From an uncultured Collinsella sp. (lineage in GTDB: Bacteria; Actinomycetota; Coriobacteriia; Coriobacteriales; Coriobacteriaceae): a stretch of DNA of 64,000 bases. The translations under genes and the position numbers were made by a program. Below the pieces are notes generated by a model, which made no database searches, was not told where the DNA came from, and was given only the letters and a program-made list of their open reading frames with translations. Positions 9,129-17,812 of the stretch are shown here, piece after piece. The stretch's first letter is position 1. Every line of letters starts with the position of its first letter. The stretch covers positions 62,001 to 126,000 of the forward strand of contig CAAENX010000023.1 of assembly GCA_900757495.1 (NCBI GenBank), written 5' to 3'.

Positions 9129-9191
9129 GGACGGGGATAAAAAACTCATTGATCCCCGTCCTAGGCAGCTCATTTGGGGCGGGGCTTTTTT
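9129..9191 (+). terminator. Terminator after the kinase with an alternative hairpin
   Basis: ATCCCCGTCC (9152-9161) can pair either with GGACGGGGAT (9129-9138) or, with one G-U pair, with GGGCGGGG (9177-9184); the second stem is followed by CTTTTTT. A further CCCCGTCC lies at 9235-9242, just ahead of luxS. The arrangement at least terminates the kinase operon. Confidence 0.6.
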
Positions 9192-9268
9192 GACTGCTAT
9201 TATTGGTGACGATTGTTGTGACCAGCTAAAAGAGCCCCGTCCTAAATTGACTACCGAGAGGATCTGCC

Positions 9269-9757
9269 ATGGAGCGCATCGCGAGTTTTTCCGTTGACCA
9301 TCTGCTGCTCGAGCCCGGCGTGTATGTGAGCCGCATCGACCGCGATCCGGCGACCGACGCCGCCGTCACCACCTTTGACCTGCGCCTGACCACACCCAAT
9401 AAGGAGCCGGTCATGAACACGGCCGAGTGCCACACGATTGAGCATTTGGGCGCGACGTTCCTGCGCAATCATGCCGAGTGGTCGAGCCGCATTGTCTACT
9501 TTGGTCCCATGGGCTGCCGCACGGGCTTTTACCTGGTTGTCTTTGGTGAGCTGACGAGCGAGGAGATCTTGCCGCTCGTGCGCGAGCTGTTCGAGTTTGT
9601 CGCGGGCTTTGAGGGCGATGTTCCCGGTGCCGCTCCCGAGGAGTGCGGTAACTACCTGGACCAGAACCTCCCCATGGCCAACTGGCTTGCGCGTCGTTAT
9701 CTCGACCGCGACCTGGCCGATATCGACGAGAAGCACCTGCACTATCAGCAGGCATAG
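9269..9757 (+). CDS. luxS: S-ribosylhomocysteine lyase LuxS
   Basis: A 162-residue, full-length LuxS that splits S-ribosylhomocysteine into homocysteine and the AI-2 precursor DPD. The metal site is complete: HTIEH near residue 54 supplies two His ligands and ECGNYLDQNL near 128 supplies the Cys. GPMGCRTGFYL is also a family hallmark. The ATG follows GAGAGGA. It stands alone between the kinase operon and the BglG/PTS island, so it is probably its own transcription unit for methyl-cycle recycling and AI-2 production. Confidence 0.96.
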   Translation: MERIASFSVDHLLLEPGVYVSRIDRDPATDAAVTTFDLRLTTPNKEPVMNTAECHTIEHLGATFLRNHAEWSSRIVYFGPMGCRTGFYLVVFGELTSEEILPLVRELFEFVAGFEGDVPGAAPEECGNYLDQNLPMANWLARRYLDRDLADIDEKHLHYQQA

Positions 9758-9864
9758 GGCCGCCCTCTGCCTCCAAACCGTTCACACGGAGATATCGACC
9801 GTTTAACTGTTTAGAAGTGTTTATTCGAGGTCATTAGCACTAGCTCGCTTAAACTAGTCCTCAG

Positions 9865-9945
9865 AGTGATATTCAGGCAAGGCTCCTGAAGCAGCATCTG
9901 TCGACATTGATTGTCGGATTCTGCTTCGGGAGCCTTGTTCTGTTT
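9865..9945 (+). promoter_or_regulatory. Antiterminator target and leader terminator for the BglG/PTS operon
   Basis: AAGGCTCCTGAAGCAG (9879-9894) pairs with CTGCTTCGGGAGCCTT (9921-9936), making a long terminator stem followed by GTTCTGTTT. Bases from about 9865 to 9886, ending CAGGCAAGGC, overlap the 5' arm in the way RAT sequences do in BglG/LicT systems. The next gene encodes such an antiterminator, so PTS-controlled read-through is likely. RAT similarity is partial. Confidence 0.6.
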
Positions 9946-9957
9946 AGGGGGGGACAC

Positions 9958-10797
9958 ATGGAAATTGTTAAACGAATTAATACCAGCGCTGTCCTCTGCG
10001 TCGATGGAAATGGCAGACAGTTGGTTGCATTCGGCCGTGGTCTGGGGTTTAAGAATGTCGGAGACGAGGTCCCTCTTTCGGAGATTCAACGAACGTTTTA
10101 TAACGTTAGCTCTCGCTACATCGCTCTCGTTGACGAGGTCCCCGACGAGCTTCTCGAGCTTACCTCGGATGTTATTGATATGTCGACAGGTTTGCTGTCT
10201 TATGAGGTGAGCCCTAATTTGCCGTTTATCCTTGCGGACCATATCGCGTATGCGGTTAAGCGCAAAGAGCAAAATATCGTTGTCCGCATGCCTTTATCGT
10301 TTGATGTCCGCCAACAATATCCCGTCGAATTTAGAATCGGCGAGTATGCACTTAAGATAATCAGGAAACGTCTTAACGTTAGGCTTCCAGCTCATGAGGC
10401 AGTTGGAATTGCCATGGCGTTTATCAATAACATGGCCGATTCGGACTCATGCGAAGTAGTTAAAGAGTTTAGCGCGGATATCTACGATCGTGTTCTGGAG
10501 GAGTCAACCGTTGCTGTTGAAAATCGGCTTGGCATTCAAGTTGATCGGGAAGGTTTCGATTACGCAAGGTTCGCAACCCATCTTCAGTACTTATTCAATA
10601 GGTTGAACTCTGGCGAAAGCATCGTGAGCGACAACCGCAAGATGTACCTCTCGCTCAAAAAAGAATATCCGGTGGCATCAATGTGCGCCGATGATATTGC
10701 TTCTGTTCTCAGCCGACTGACGGGGCGGGAACTTATAGACGAAGAAAGACTCTACCTCATGATGCACATCAATCGAATTGCATCGAAAACAAGGTAA
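9958..10797 (+). CDS. BglG/LicT-type transcriptional antiterminator
   Basis: A 279-residue protein with an N-terminal CAT RNA-binding domain (residues 1-55) and two PTS regulation domains. The phosphorylatable His positions appear at 95 (ADHIAYA), 146 (PAHEAVG), 208 (ATHLQ) and 270 (MMHINR). It would bind the leader hairpin just upstream and prevent termination when its sugar is present, being controlled by phosphorylation through the neighbouring EIIBC and HPr. The ATG at 9958 follows GGGGGGG. Codon use is visibly more AT-rich than in surrounding genes, as in the next two genes, suggesting acquisition as a block. Confidence 0.92.
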   Translation: MEIVKRINTSAVLCVDGNGRQLVAFGRGLGFKNVGDEVPLSEIQRTFYNVSSRYIALVDEVPDELLELTSDVIDMSTGLLSYEVSPNLPFILADHIAYAVKRKEQNIVVRMPLSFDVRQQYPVEFRIGEYALKIIRKRLNVRLPAHEAVGIAMAFINNMADSDSCEVVKEFSADIYDRVLEESTVAVENRLGIQVDREGFDYARFATHLQYLFNRLNSGESIVSDNRKMYLSLKKEYPVASMCADDIASVLSRLTGRELIDEERLYLMMHINRIASKTR

Positions 10798-10865
10798 TTA
10801 GTTGGCAAAGGCGCGCGCTTTGCTGATGGTTACATATAAAACTCAACATGGGAGAAATGGTATTT

Positions 10866-12236
10866 ATGGCAGATACAACCAAGCTCGCTGCCGAGATTCT
10901 CGAGATGGTGGGCGGCGCAGACAACGTTACATTTGTAGCTCACTGCATGACTCGTTTAAGGTTCAACCTTAAGGACGAAAGCATCGTAGACGATGCAAAA
11001 GTCAAGGCGATTGATGGCGTGATCGACATTCGCCATTCCGCGGGGCAATATCAGGTGATTGTGGGACCTAAGGTCGATAAGGTCTATGAAATCGTTGCCA
11101 AGGAAACCGGGATTGATGCCGGAGATTCCGAGGCAAGCGAAGGAGAGGCTAAGGGCTTTCTGGGAAAGCTAATGAAGCTCATCAGCGGCATCATGATGCC
11201 CGTTCTTCCTGCCTTGATCGCATGCGGAATGATAAACGCCGTCCTTAGTATTCTGACGACGGCGGGTGCTGTTTCCGCCGAGAGCGGAATATACACTCTG
11301 CTGTACGGCATGGGAAATGCCTGCATGTATTTTCTGCCCGTTCTTGTCGGATCATCTGCTGCTCAGTTCTTTGGAACCGATCGATATATCGGTGCGGTAC
11401 TCGGTGCAATCCTGATTTATCCGACTTTCGTTGCTGCGGCCGGAGCGGGCGATGCGCTGGATTTGCTCGGCATGAAGTTCACAATGGTGAGCTATTCCTC
11501 CACGGTGTTTCCTGCTATCGTGGCGGCTTGGTTCGCATCCGTTCTTAATAAGTGGCTGCGGGCGGTTCTTCCCGATGTTGTGGCATTTGCGCTCGTCCCG
11601 TTCCTGACGGTTGCTGTTGCCGCCCCCGTCTCGCTCCTTGTGATCGGCCCCGTTATTCAGCAGGCGAGCTCTTTGCTTGCGACTGCAGTGCTGGCGGTCT
11701 ATCAGTTCAGCCCCGTCCTTTGCGGCGTTATTCTCGGGCCGATATTCGGTCTCGTTATGATCCCCCTTGGACTCCATTGGGCCCTGATCGTGCTTTCCAT
11801 CAACAATATTATGACCGTCGGCTCCGATCCTATCCTTGGACTTCTCTGCTGCAGCATGGGTGTTGTCGGCGCTTGTTTGGCGTTTGCCCTCCGCTCGAAG
11901 GACCCGAGTGAAAAGAGTCTTGGGTTCAGCTGTGCCATTACGGGCTTTTTCGGGATTACGGAACCGGCGCTGTACGGCATCATCTTGGAGCACAAGAAGA
12001 TCATTATCGCTTCCATGGTCGCCGGAGCAATCAGTGCTGTTATCCCGGCGATTTTCAACACCTGTACGTTCGTTATGACGTCGAGCGGCATTTTTAGCTT
12101 CCCCGGTTATATGGATCCTTCTGGTGATATGAGCAGCCTCATCGGCGCAATTCTTTGCAATGTCGTCGGTTTAATTCTTAACTTCGTTCTCGTTTACATC
12201 CTGTATCGCCCTGATGAAGAGGCAGTAGTGGAGTAG
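10866..12236 (+). CDS. PTS permease EIIBC, beta-glucoside family, without EIIA
   Basis: A 456-residue membrane permease. The EIIB domain covers residues 1-90 with the phosphorylated Cys27 in AHCMTRLRF; the EIIC domain fills the rest with about ten hydrophobic segments and the GITEPALYG motif. No EIIA domain follows, so phosphate must come from an EIIA in trans, for which the gene at 34.3 kb is a candidate. The ATG at 10866 has GGGAGA ten bases upstream; an in-frame ATG at 10848 lacks a site. Lower GC than flanking genes. Substrate is probably a beta-glucoside, given the BglG regulator and a GH1 gene nearby. Confidence 0.9.
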   Translation: MADTTKLAAEILEMVGGADNVTFVAHCMTRLRFNLKDESIVDDAKVKAIDGVIDIRHSAGQYQVIVGPKVDKVYEIVAKETGIDAGDSEASEGEAKGFLGKLMKLISGIMMPVLPALIACGMINAVLSILTTAGAVSAESGIYTLLYGMGNACMYFLPVLVGSSAAQFFGTDRYIGAVLGAILIYPTFVAAAGAGDALDLLGMKFTMVSYSSTVFPAIVAAWFASVLNKWLRAVLPDVVAFALVPFLTVAVAAPVSLLVIGPVIQQASSLLATAVLAVYQFSPVLCGVILGPIFGLVMIPLGLHWALIVLSINNIMTVGSDPILGLLCCSMGVVGACLAFALRSKDPSEKSLGFSCAITGFFGITEPALYGIILEHKKIIIASMVAGAISAVIPAIFNTCTFVMTSSGIFSFPGYMDPSGDMSSLIGAILCNVVGLILNFVLVYILYRPDEEAVVE

Positions 12237-12286
12237 ACAATTATTTGGGATGTAAGCTGCCGAAAACCCCGCGGCAGATTGCATGT

Positions 12287-12328
12287 GGTGGGCTTGCCGT
12301 TGATTCACGCGAGCCCACCCTCATTTTT
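12287..12328 (+). terminator. Intrinsic terminator after the first PTS gene
   Basis: GGTGGGCT (12287-12294) pairs with AGCCCACC (12312-12319), followed by CTCATTTTT. Partial read-through could supply the esterase gene downstream. Confidence 0.7.
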
Positions 12329-12341
12329 GGAGTGACTAGCT

Positions 12342-13322
12342 ATGACAATTACAGCCGATATGACGTTTGGCGAAATCGCGCTCCTTCCTGAGTTCGCTGG
12401 CTTTGGCGAGCACCTTATGCTTTGCCGGCCTTCAACTTGGGAGCGCATGTGGAATAAACCCATCGTGTCTCATATGAATTCTGATGCTAATCCATATGAA
12501 ACTACTCGCGTTTTGCGTGGATTGAATCGGATTGTCGAGCTCGTGGATGACGGGAGGCAAGTTGCCTACGATATATGGGATGAAGCCGACTGCATCCGTG
12601 ATCCGACTCGACGCAACACGAAACTGTTCTTCTTTCCCGGGAGACCCGGGGCTCCCTTTATCATTGCGGTTTCGGGCGGAGGTTATCAGAGCGTTTGTCA
12701 TCAAATGGAAGGCTTTCCCGTTGCCCCCGAGCTCAACGATGCGGGCTATAACGTGTTCGTGCTGTCATACAGGGTGAGGGTCGAGCCTTTGATGCCGCGT
12801 CCAATCGACGATTTAAATCGAGCTGTCCGTTTTGTCTTCGAGAATTCAGCGAAATTTAATGTCGCAAAAAGTTATGCAGTTATCGGCTTTTCTGCTGGTG
12901 CGCATTTAACTGCCGAGTGGGGGACGGACAACAAGGGATTTGCGTCCTACGGATGCGAGGCACCCAAAGCCTTGGTCCTGTGTTATGCACCGATTGATCT
13001 TCGTGGCTTTGAGAACGCATCAGACAATCGATTTCTTGATTCGGTGTGCGGCGGGGCTGGTCGCGACTCGCTCGATGATTTCTGTATTAATCAGCATGTG
13101 TGGGAGCAGTATCCTCCGACATATCTTTGGCAATGCGCTGACGATGATATTGTATCGCCCGACAATTATGAAAAGATGGTCGATGCTCTGGATGCAGCTG
13201 GAGTACACCATGAGGGAGTCATGTATTCAGAAGGGGGGCACGCATTGATGAAGCCCCATGCGCCGGAGACCGACTACTGGTGTATGAGCGTTATTGAGTT
13301 TCTTAAAGATTATCTCGACTAG
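12342..13322 (+). CDS. Alpha/beta-hydrolase, acetyl-esterase-like
   Basis: A 326-residue alpha/beta-hydrolase of the BD-FAE/acetyl-esterase type. An oxyanion-loop-like SGGGY lies near residue 111, the nucleophile elbow GFSAGAH is around Ser183, an acid DDDIVSPDN comes late, and GGHAL supplies the His. No signal peptide is seen, so it acts in the cytoplasm, probably removing acyl groups from imported sugars. It follows the PTS permease and shares its lower GC. The N-terminal 90 residues are not recognised and may be a family-specific cap. Confidence 0.8.
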   Translation: MTITADMTFGEIALLPEFAGFGEHLMLCRPSTWERMWNKPIVSHMNSDANPYETTRVLRGLNRIVELVDDGRQVAYDIWDEADCIRDPTRRNTKLFFFPGRPGAPFIIAVSGGGYQSVCHQMEGFPVAPELNDAGYNVFVLSYRVRVEPLMPRPIDDLNRAVRFVFENSAKFNVAKSYAVIGFSAGAHLTAEWGTDNKGFASYGCEAPKALVLCYAPIDLRGFENASDNRFLDSVCGGAGRDSLDDFCINQHVWEQYPPTYLWQCADDDIVSPDNYEKMVDALDAAGVHHEGVMYSEGGHALMKPHAPETDYWCMSVIEFLKDYLD

Positions 13323-13445
13323 GAAGCTGCATGTCGCTTTTTGAGCGGGTGATTTCGTCATGCAATGTTTTCGGTATTGATCGTGGTCGTGGATGAATGA
13401 TGTTCTAGAATGTTCATACTGTCACATAAACGAACAGGAGCGAAC

Positions 13446-14090
13446 ATGCATATCTACTCTGTATCAGATCCCGAGTTCAAATCCTATGGTCGCGTGTGGG
13501 ACGACGTGCCGTCCAACCTGACCGCCCCGCTTGTCGAGGCGCTTGCGGCTACTCCCATTCCCGAGGGCACCAAGTACGTAGCAAGCGCGCCGGAGCTCGA
13601 GGGCGTCAAGGATGCCGATAAGCTGGGCTTTCTCATGTACGGCGGCCGCTCCTTCCAGCTCGGCTGGTGCAACGGGCACAACACACGCCTCAACTGCCTG
13701 GAGTATCACCGCGCCAGCGAGTTTAACCTGGGCGCCCGCGACTTTATCCTGCTCGTGGCGCATCGCTGGGAGATCGAGGACGGCAAGCTCGACACCGCGT
13801 GCGTCAAGGCGTTCCGCGTACCGGCGGGCAAGGTCGTCGAAGTCTTCAACACCACGCTCCACTACACGCCCTGCATGGTCGACGACGGCGGCTTCCAGGT
13901 GATGGTGGCGCTGCCGGCGGGCACCAATGGCCCGCGCCCCGAGGCCGCAGCCGACATGCCCGCCGCCGGCGACAGCTACTGCTACTGGAAGGCCGACAAG
14001 TGGGTTCTCTGCCACGCCGATAGCCCCAAGGCTGCCGAGGGCGGCTACGTGGGCCTCGTCGGCAAGAACCTCGACATCGCCTGCGACTAG
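13446..14090 (+). CDS. DUF4867-family protein
   Basis: A 214-residue soluble protein recalled as DUF4867, a family often found beside sugar PTS genes in Firmicutes and Coriobacteria. It has a cupin-like string of short hydrophobic strands with conserved NTRLNCLEYHRASEFNLG and FNTTLHYTPC segments. AGGAG five bases before the ATG at 13446 fixes the start. The base composition is back to the high-GC norm. The biochemical role is unknown; an aldose-modifying or sugar-binding role is only suggested by neighbours. Confidence 0.65.
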   Translation: MHIYSVSDPEFKSYGRVWDDVPSNLTAPLVEALAATPIPEGTKYVASAPELEGVKDADKLGFLMYGGRSFQLGWCNGHNTRLNCLEYHRASEFNLGARDFILLVAHRWEIEDGKLDTACVKAFRVPAGKVVEVFNTTLHYTPCMVDDGGFQVMVALPAGTNGPRPEAAADMPAAGDSYCYWKADKWVLCHADSPKAAEGGYVGLVGKNLDIACD

Positions 14091-14099
14091 CATCTTCCG

Positions 14100-14236
14100 T
14101 CTCGATTTGTAACATCTAGCGGGCTAAATCGTCTCTACCTGTTACAGATTTAGACAAACTGCGGGGGGCTGCCCGAAAATCTCGATCTGTAACACCAAGC
14201 CCGGTTTTGGCTGCCTACCTGTTACAGATCGAGACA
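14100..14236. repeat. Two tandem inverted repeats with TGTTACAGAT arms
   Basis: Unit one has arms 14100-14114 and 14140-14154; unit two has perfect 15-bp arms, TCTCGATCTGTAACA (14180-14194) and TGTTACAGATCGAGA (14220-14234). Both second arms are followed by CAAAC. This and the next palindrome fill most of the 344-bp gap between the DUF4867 and GH1 genes; no gene is seen there. Confidence 0.75.
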
Positions 14237-14238
14237 AA

Positions 14239-14291
14239 CCGCCCCCAACCACCACAAAGGTGCCTATCCCCTTTGTGGTGGTTTGGGGCGG
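14239..14291. repeat. GGGGA-core palindrome (CCACAAAGG arms)
   Basis: A 53-bp near-perfect palindrome: CCGCCCCCAACCACCACAAA pairs with TTTGTGGTGGTTTGGGGCGG around a core that on the minus strand reads GGGGATAGGCACC. A second copy with shorter outer arms lies at 25761-25799. Confidence 0.8.
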
Positions 14292-14434
14292 CGGTATCAG
14301 AAAGTGTCAGGCAGGGGCGGCTGCCGGGCCGCCGTGTGCGAAAAGAAGTGTCGGCCTGCGTCGTTGCCGTTGAGTAGCGCGCTGCTTACGGGGATACTGA
14401 AGCTACGACAAACAGCGTGTGAAAGGATCGATGT

Positions 14435-15865
14435 ATGGCTTTCCGTAAAGACTTCCTGTGGGGCGGCGCGACGGCTGCCAACCAGTGCGAGGGCGCCTAC
14501 GACGTGGACGGCCGCGGCCTGGCCAACGTGGATGTGGCCCCGCACGGCCCCGAGCGCTTCGCGGTGGTCTCCGGCCAGCGCAAGATGCTCGACTTTGAGG
14601 ACGGCTATTACTACCCCGCGCAGACCGGCATCGATTTCTACCACCGCTACAAGGAGGACATCGCCCTCTTTGCCGAGATGGGCTTTAAGACCTTCCGCAT
14701 GAGCTTGGCCTGGACCCGCATCTTCCCCAATGGCGACGAGACCGAGCCCAACGAGGCCGGCCTGGCCTTCTACGAGGACGTGTTCCGCGAGTGCCAGGCG
14801 CACGGCATCGAGCCGCTCGTGACCATCACGCACTTCGACTGCCCCGTCCACCTCATCAAGGAGTACGGTGGCTGGCGCAACCGCAAGCTCATCGACTTCT
14901 ATAAGAACCTCGCGACCACGATCTTTACCCGCTACAAGGGCCTGGTGAAGTACTGGCTCACCTTCAACGAGATCAACATGATCTTGCACCTGCCGTTTAT
15001 GGGTGCCGGCCTGGTCTTTGAGGAGGGCGAGAACAAGGAAGCCGTCGAGTACCCGGCCGCCCACAACGAGCTCGTCGCCAGCGCTTGGGCAACCAAGATC
15101 GCCCACGAGATCGACCCCGAGGTCAAGATCGGCTGCATGCTCGCCGCGGGCAGCTGCTATCCCTACAGCTGCCGTCCGGGCGATGTGCGCCAGGCGCAGC
15201 TCGACAACCAGGACAACTACTTCTTTGTCGACGTCCAGAGCCGCGGCTACTACCCGGCTTATGCCGTCAAGAAGCTCGAGCGTCTGGGCATCGACGTCGG
15301 CATGACTGACGAGGACCGCGAGATCCTGGCCGAAAACACCGTCGACTTCATCAGCTTTAGCTATTACAGCACCCGTTGTTCCGCCGGTGCCGATAACCCT
15401 GATGTCGAGCGCACCCAGGGCAACGCCTTCGCCGGCGCCAAGAACCCCTACCTGCAGGAGAGCCAGTGGGGCTGGGCCATCGATCCGCTGGGCTTCCGCA
15501 TCACCCTCAACGACCTGTACGACCGCTATCAGAAGCCGCTGTTTGTGGTCGAGAACGGTCTGGGCGCCAAGGATGTTGTCGAGGAGGATGGCTCCATCAA
15601 CGACGACTACCGTATCGACTACCTGCGCCAGCACATCGCCGCGATGCGCGATGCAGTGACCGAGGACGGCATTGACCTGCTGGGCTACACCACCTGGGGC
15701 CCGATCGACCTGGTGAGCGCCGGCACGGGCGAGATGTCCAAGCGCTACGGCTTTATCTACGTCGACCGCGACGACGCGGGCAACGGCACCCTCAAGCGTT
15801 CCAAGAAGAAGAGCTTTGACTGGTACAAGCACGTCATTGAAACGAATGGTGAGGATCTGTCCTAA
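14435..15865 (+). CDS. 6-phospho-beta-glucosidase, GH1
   Basis: A 476-residue GH1 enzyme that hydrolyses phosphorylated beta-glucosides delivered by the PTS. The N-terminal FLWGGATAANQCEGAY is typical; the acid/base Glu is at about residue 179 (LTFNEIN) and the nucleophile Glu at about 373 (VVENGLG). The phosphate-binding C-terminal region with YGFIYVD is present. AAAGGA lies eight bases before the ATG. Monocistronic, closed by a clear terminator. About half identical by eye to the second GH1 protein at 32.7 kb. Confidence 0.93.
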   Translation: MAFRKDFLWGGATAANQCEGAYDVDGRGLANVDVAPHGPERFAVVSGQRKMLDFEDGYYYPAQTGIDFYHRYKEDIALFAEMGFKTFRMSLAWTRIFPNGDETEPNEAGLAFYEDVFRECQAHGIEPLVTITHFDCPVHLIKEYGGWRNRKLIDFYKNLATTIFTRYKGLVKYWLTFNEINMILHLPFMGAGLVFEEGENKEAVEYPAAHNELVASAWATKIAHEIDPEVKIGCMLAAGSCYPYSCRPGDVRQAQLDNQDNYFFVDVQSRGYYPAYAVKKLERLGIDVGMTDEDREILAENTVDFISFSYYSTRCSAGADNPDVERTQGNAFAGAKNPYLQESQWGWAIDPLGFRITLNDLYDRYQKPLFVVENGLGAKDVVEEDGSINDDYRIDYLRQHIAAMRDAVTEDGIDLLGYTTWGPIDLVSAGTGEMSKRYGFIYVDRDDAGNGTLKRSKKKSFDWYKHVIETNGEDLS

Positions 15866-15901
15866 GGAAGCCGAGACACTCAACTTCAGAGTTTCCTAAC
15901 C

Positions 15902-15943
15902 AAAACGCCCGGCGAGCAGTTAATGCCCGCCGGGCGTTTTGTT
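15902..15943 (+). terminator. Intrinsic terminator after the first GH1 gene
   Basis: AAAACGCCCGGC (15902-15913) pairs perfectly with GCCGGGCGTTTT (15929-15940), followed by G then TT. Confidence 0.85.
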
Positions 15944-15958
15944 AAAAGAAGTGAAAGC

Positions 15959-16039
15959 ACTCATTGGGGACGTACTTAAATGACCAGTCAAACAAGAACG
16001 TCCCCAACGACTACTCATTTAAGTCTGTCCCCAATGAGT
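15959..16039. repeat. Large TCATTGGGGAC palindrome
   Basis: ACTCATTGGGGACGTACTTA at the left and TAAGTCTGTCCCCAATGAGT at the right form imperfect 25-bp arms (15959-15983, 16015-16039), with an inner inverted GGGGACGTT/AACGTCCCC. The motif recurs at 22823-22851 and twice at 26982-27039. Part of the 302-bp gap 15866-16167. Confidence 0.75.
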
Positions 16040-16049
16040 GCCCCAAAGT

Positions 16050-16113
16050 GAGAGTGGATAATCTGCCGTTTTTGGCCTGTTTGGGGGCTCAAAGTGGGAG
16101 ATTATCCACTCTC
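16050..16113. repeat. GTGGATAATCTCC palindrome, copy 1
   Basis: GAGAGTGGATAATCTGCC and GGGAGATTATCCACTCTC flank a central segment TTTTTGGCCTG...GGGGGCTCAAAGT. A second copy with arms starting GAGCGTGG lies at 27841-27904, sharing TTTTGGCCTGT and GGGCTCAAAGTGGG. Confidence 0.75.
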
Positions 16114-16167
16114 GTCATTTGGCCGGCACTTGGGGGCACTTCTTGTTGAGTGTGAGCGCCGTCGCTG

Positions 16168-17679
16168 CTACGCGACGGTGATGGCGACCTGGCCGTAGCG
16201 GGTGCAGGGGCGCTCGGCGCGCGTCTGCACGGTAAGGGTGAGCACAAGGCGGTCGCCGGGCCGCGCGTCGGCGGGCACGATGAAAGCGGTGTCTACCGTG
16301 CATTCTTGCCACAGCGACAGATCCTGGGCGCCTGCATAGCTCGACGGGTCCACGGCGACATCCCAATGCACATCGAAGCCCTTGCCGTCGGGGTCGACGA
16401 TGGTCGCTGTAAGGTCGACGCGCTCGCCGGCTGTGGCGCTGCGGTCGGCCGTGACCTCGACAACATGTGCCGGATGCGAGCAGGCTGCCGGATCATGGGC
16501 ACACCATTGCGCGCGGGCGGCAAAGTCTTCCTGATAGGCACGCAGGTAGGGATTGAGATTGTCGTCTGCGGGCGTGCCGATGGAGGCAAAACCGGCGGGC
16601 GCGTTCGCATCGGGATGCCCATCAAAAAACATGCGGCCCAGCAGCGTATCGAAGTCGCGGTCGTCGATACCGCGCAGGCCAAACGGAAGCAGCGGAATAT
16701 AGGTCATGCTGTCGCCTTCGGCCATAAAGTCGCCGCGCTCAAACTGCACCGCGGGCCTGCCTTCTAGGCCCCAATCCAGACGGGCATGCTTGCCAAACTG
16801 AAAGCGCTCGGGCTCGTTTTCGTAGACCTTACCATCGCCATAGAGCATATAGCGTGCCATGAGGGGTCCGTTGCCCTGCGTGAGATTCCGCTCAGGCCAA
16901 GGAGCCTTAAACAGCGGCAGCGTATCGGGCTGAGCTGTTTTGGCGTCGAAATAGTTGCCATACATATAGGGCGTACGCCAAAAGATGAGCTCGGGAAAGA
17001 GCTCGCGTCCATGGTCGAGCCACGAGTTGTCCTGCCCCACGCCATCGGCAACGCCCATCACGCGCACCTTCTGATAGACCCGCTGCCGTACGGCGGGCCA
17101 CTCGGGCGTGGCGCGATAGCGCTCGGCAATACTCATGAGGGCGCGAACGATCGTATTCATACCACCCCAGCTGAGCAACCATAACGTACGCGGATCATCA
17201 TCCAGAATCGCCTGCGCAATTACGCGAGACCCCTCAGTTTCCTCAGTCACATCACCCTCAAAGGCAACATTTCCCACAAAGGTGCGCTCGATCATCTGGG
17301 CGGGCGTGGGAAACGGCGGCTCACCGGCAGCGGCCGCATTTGCTTGCAACTGCGGCCAAGCCTGGGCATATTCATTACTCCAGAGACTCTCAATCCAATG
17401 CTCGGGAAACGGCCGATACTCACGAAGCTCGCCGGCTAGCGGATCGGGCTCATGAGGCACAACAGCCCACTCATAAGAGCGCCGCCCTTTGGTCCGCCAA
17501 TGCGAATTCACCTCGCCGAGCGTATGAACCCCATCCCCAAGAAAGTGATACTGCGAAGCCGTATACACCACAGCCTGAACATCAAGCAAGTTGAGATACA
17601 GAGCCAAATGAACAAGCGAGTTCATATCATCGACTTCCATATCAGTGGTAACAATCACCCGAGTCAACTTCTGGGACAT
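16168..17679 (-). CDS. DUF1593 protein: nucleoside-hydrolase-like domain plus C-terminal Ig-like domain
   Basis: A 503-residue protein. The N-terminal domain resembles nucleoside hydrolases: TTDMEVDDMNSLVHLAL (residues 11-27) parallels the DxDxxxDD metal site. This is the family once annotated as cellulose-binding Sde_0182-like. The last 100 residues (from AHVVEVTADRSATAGERVDL) look like an Ig-like sandwich. The ATG at 17679 follows GGAG with eight bases between; an upstream TTG is less likely. No signal peptide. It is downstream of the esterase gene on the same strand, separated by a long palindrome. The substrate is unknown; a glycoside linked to the same regulon is plausible. Confidence 0.8.
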   Translation of the reverse strand: MSQKLTRVIVTTDMEVDDMNSLVHLALYLNLLDVQAVVYTASQYHFLGDGVHTLGEVNSHWRTKGRRSYEWAVVPHEPDPLAGELREYRPFPEHWIESLWSNEYAQAWPQLQANAAAAGEPPFPTPAQMIERTFVGNVAFEGDVTEETEGSRVIAQAILDDDPRTLWLLSWGGMNTIVRALMSIAERYRATPEWPAVRQRVYQKVRVMGVADGVGQDNSWLDHGRELFPELIFWRTPYMYGNYFDAKTAQPDTLPLFKAPWPERNLTQGNGPLMARYMLYGDGKVYENEPERFQFGKHARLDWGLEGRPAVQFERGDFMAEGDSMTYIPLLPFGLRGIDDRDFDTLLGRMFFDGHPDANAPAGFASIGTPADDNLNPYLRAYQEDFAARAQWCAHDPAACSHPAHVVEVTADRSATAGERVDLTATIVDPDGKGFDVHWDVAVDPSSYAGAQDLSLWQECTVDTAFIVPADARPGDRLVLTLTVQTRAERPCTRYGQVAITVA

Positions 17680-17812
17680 AGGAACAGCTCCAATCAAAAT
17701 CAATTCAGCCAGTTACGCGCAAGGCAAGACGGGACCCATGCCCCCATCGCCACCGACCCGGCGGCCCGCTAGAAGCGGCCGGCCAGGGTCACAGCAACGT
17801 CAACGCAGCGGA

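Noticed and set aside
9195..9268. T-box or SAM-type riboswitch in the luxS leader
   Set aside because: No T-box (TGGNACCGCG-like) sequence or SAM aptamer core is visible; only the CCCCGTCC repeats.
14100..14291. Possible CRISPR array from repeated TGTTACAGAT units
   Set aside because: Only two units, each itself an inverted repeat, with no regular spacers and no cas gene in the window.
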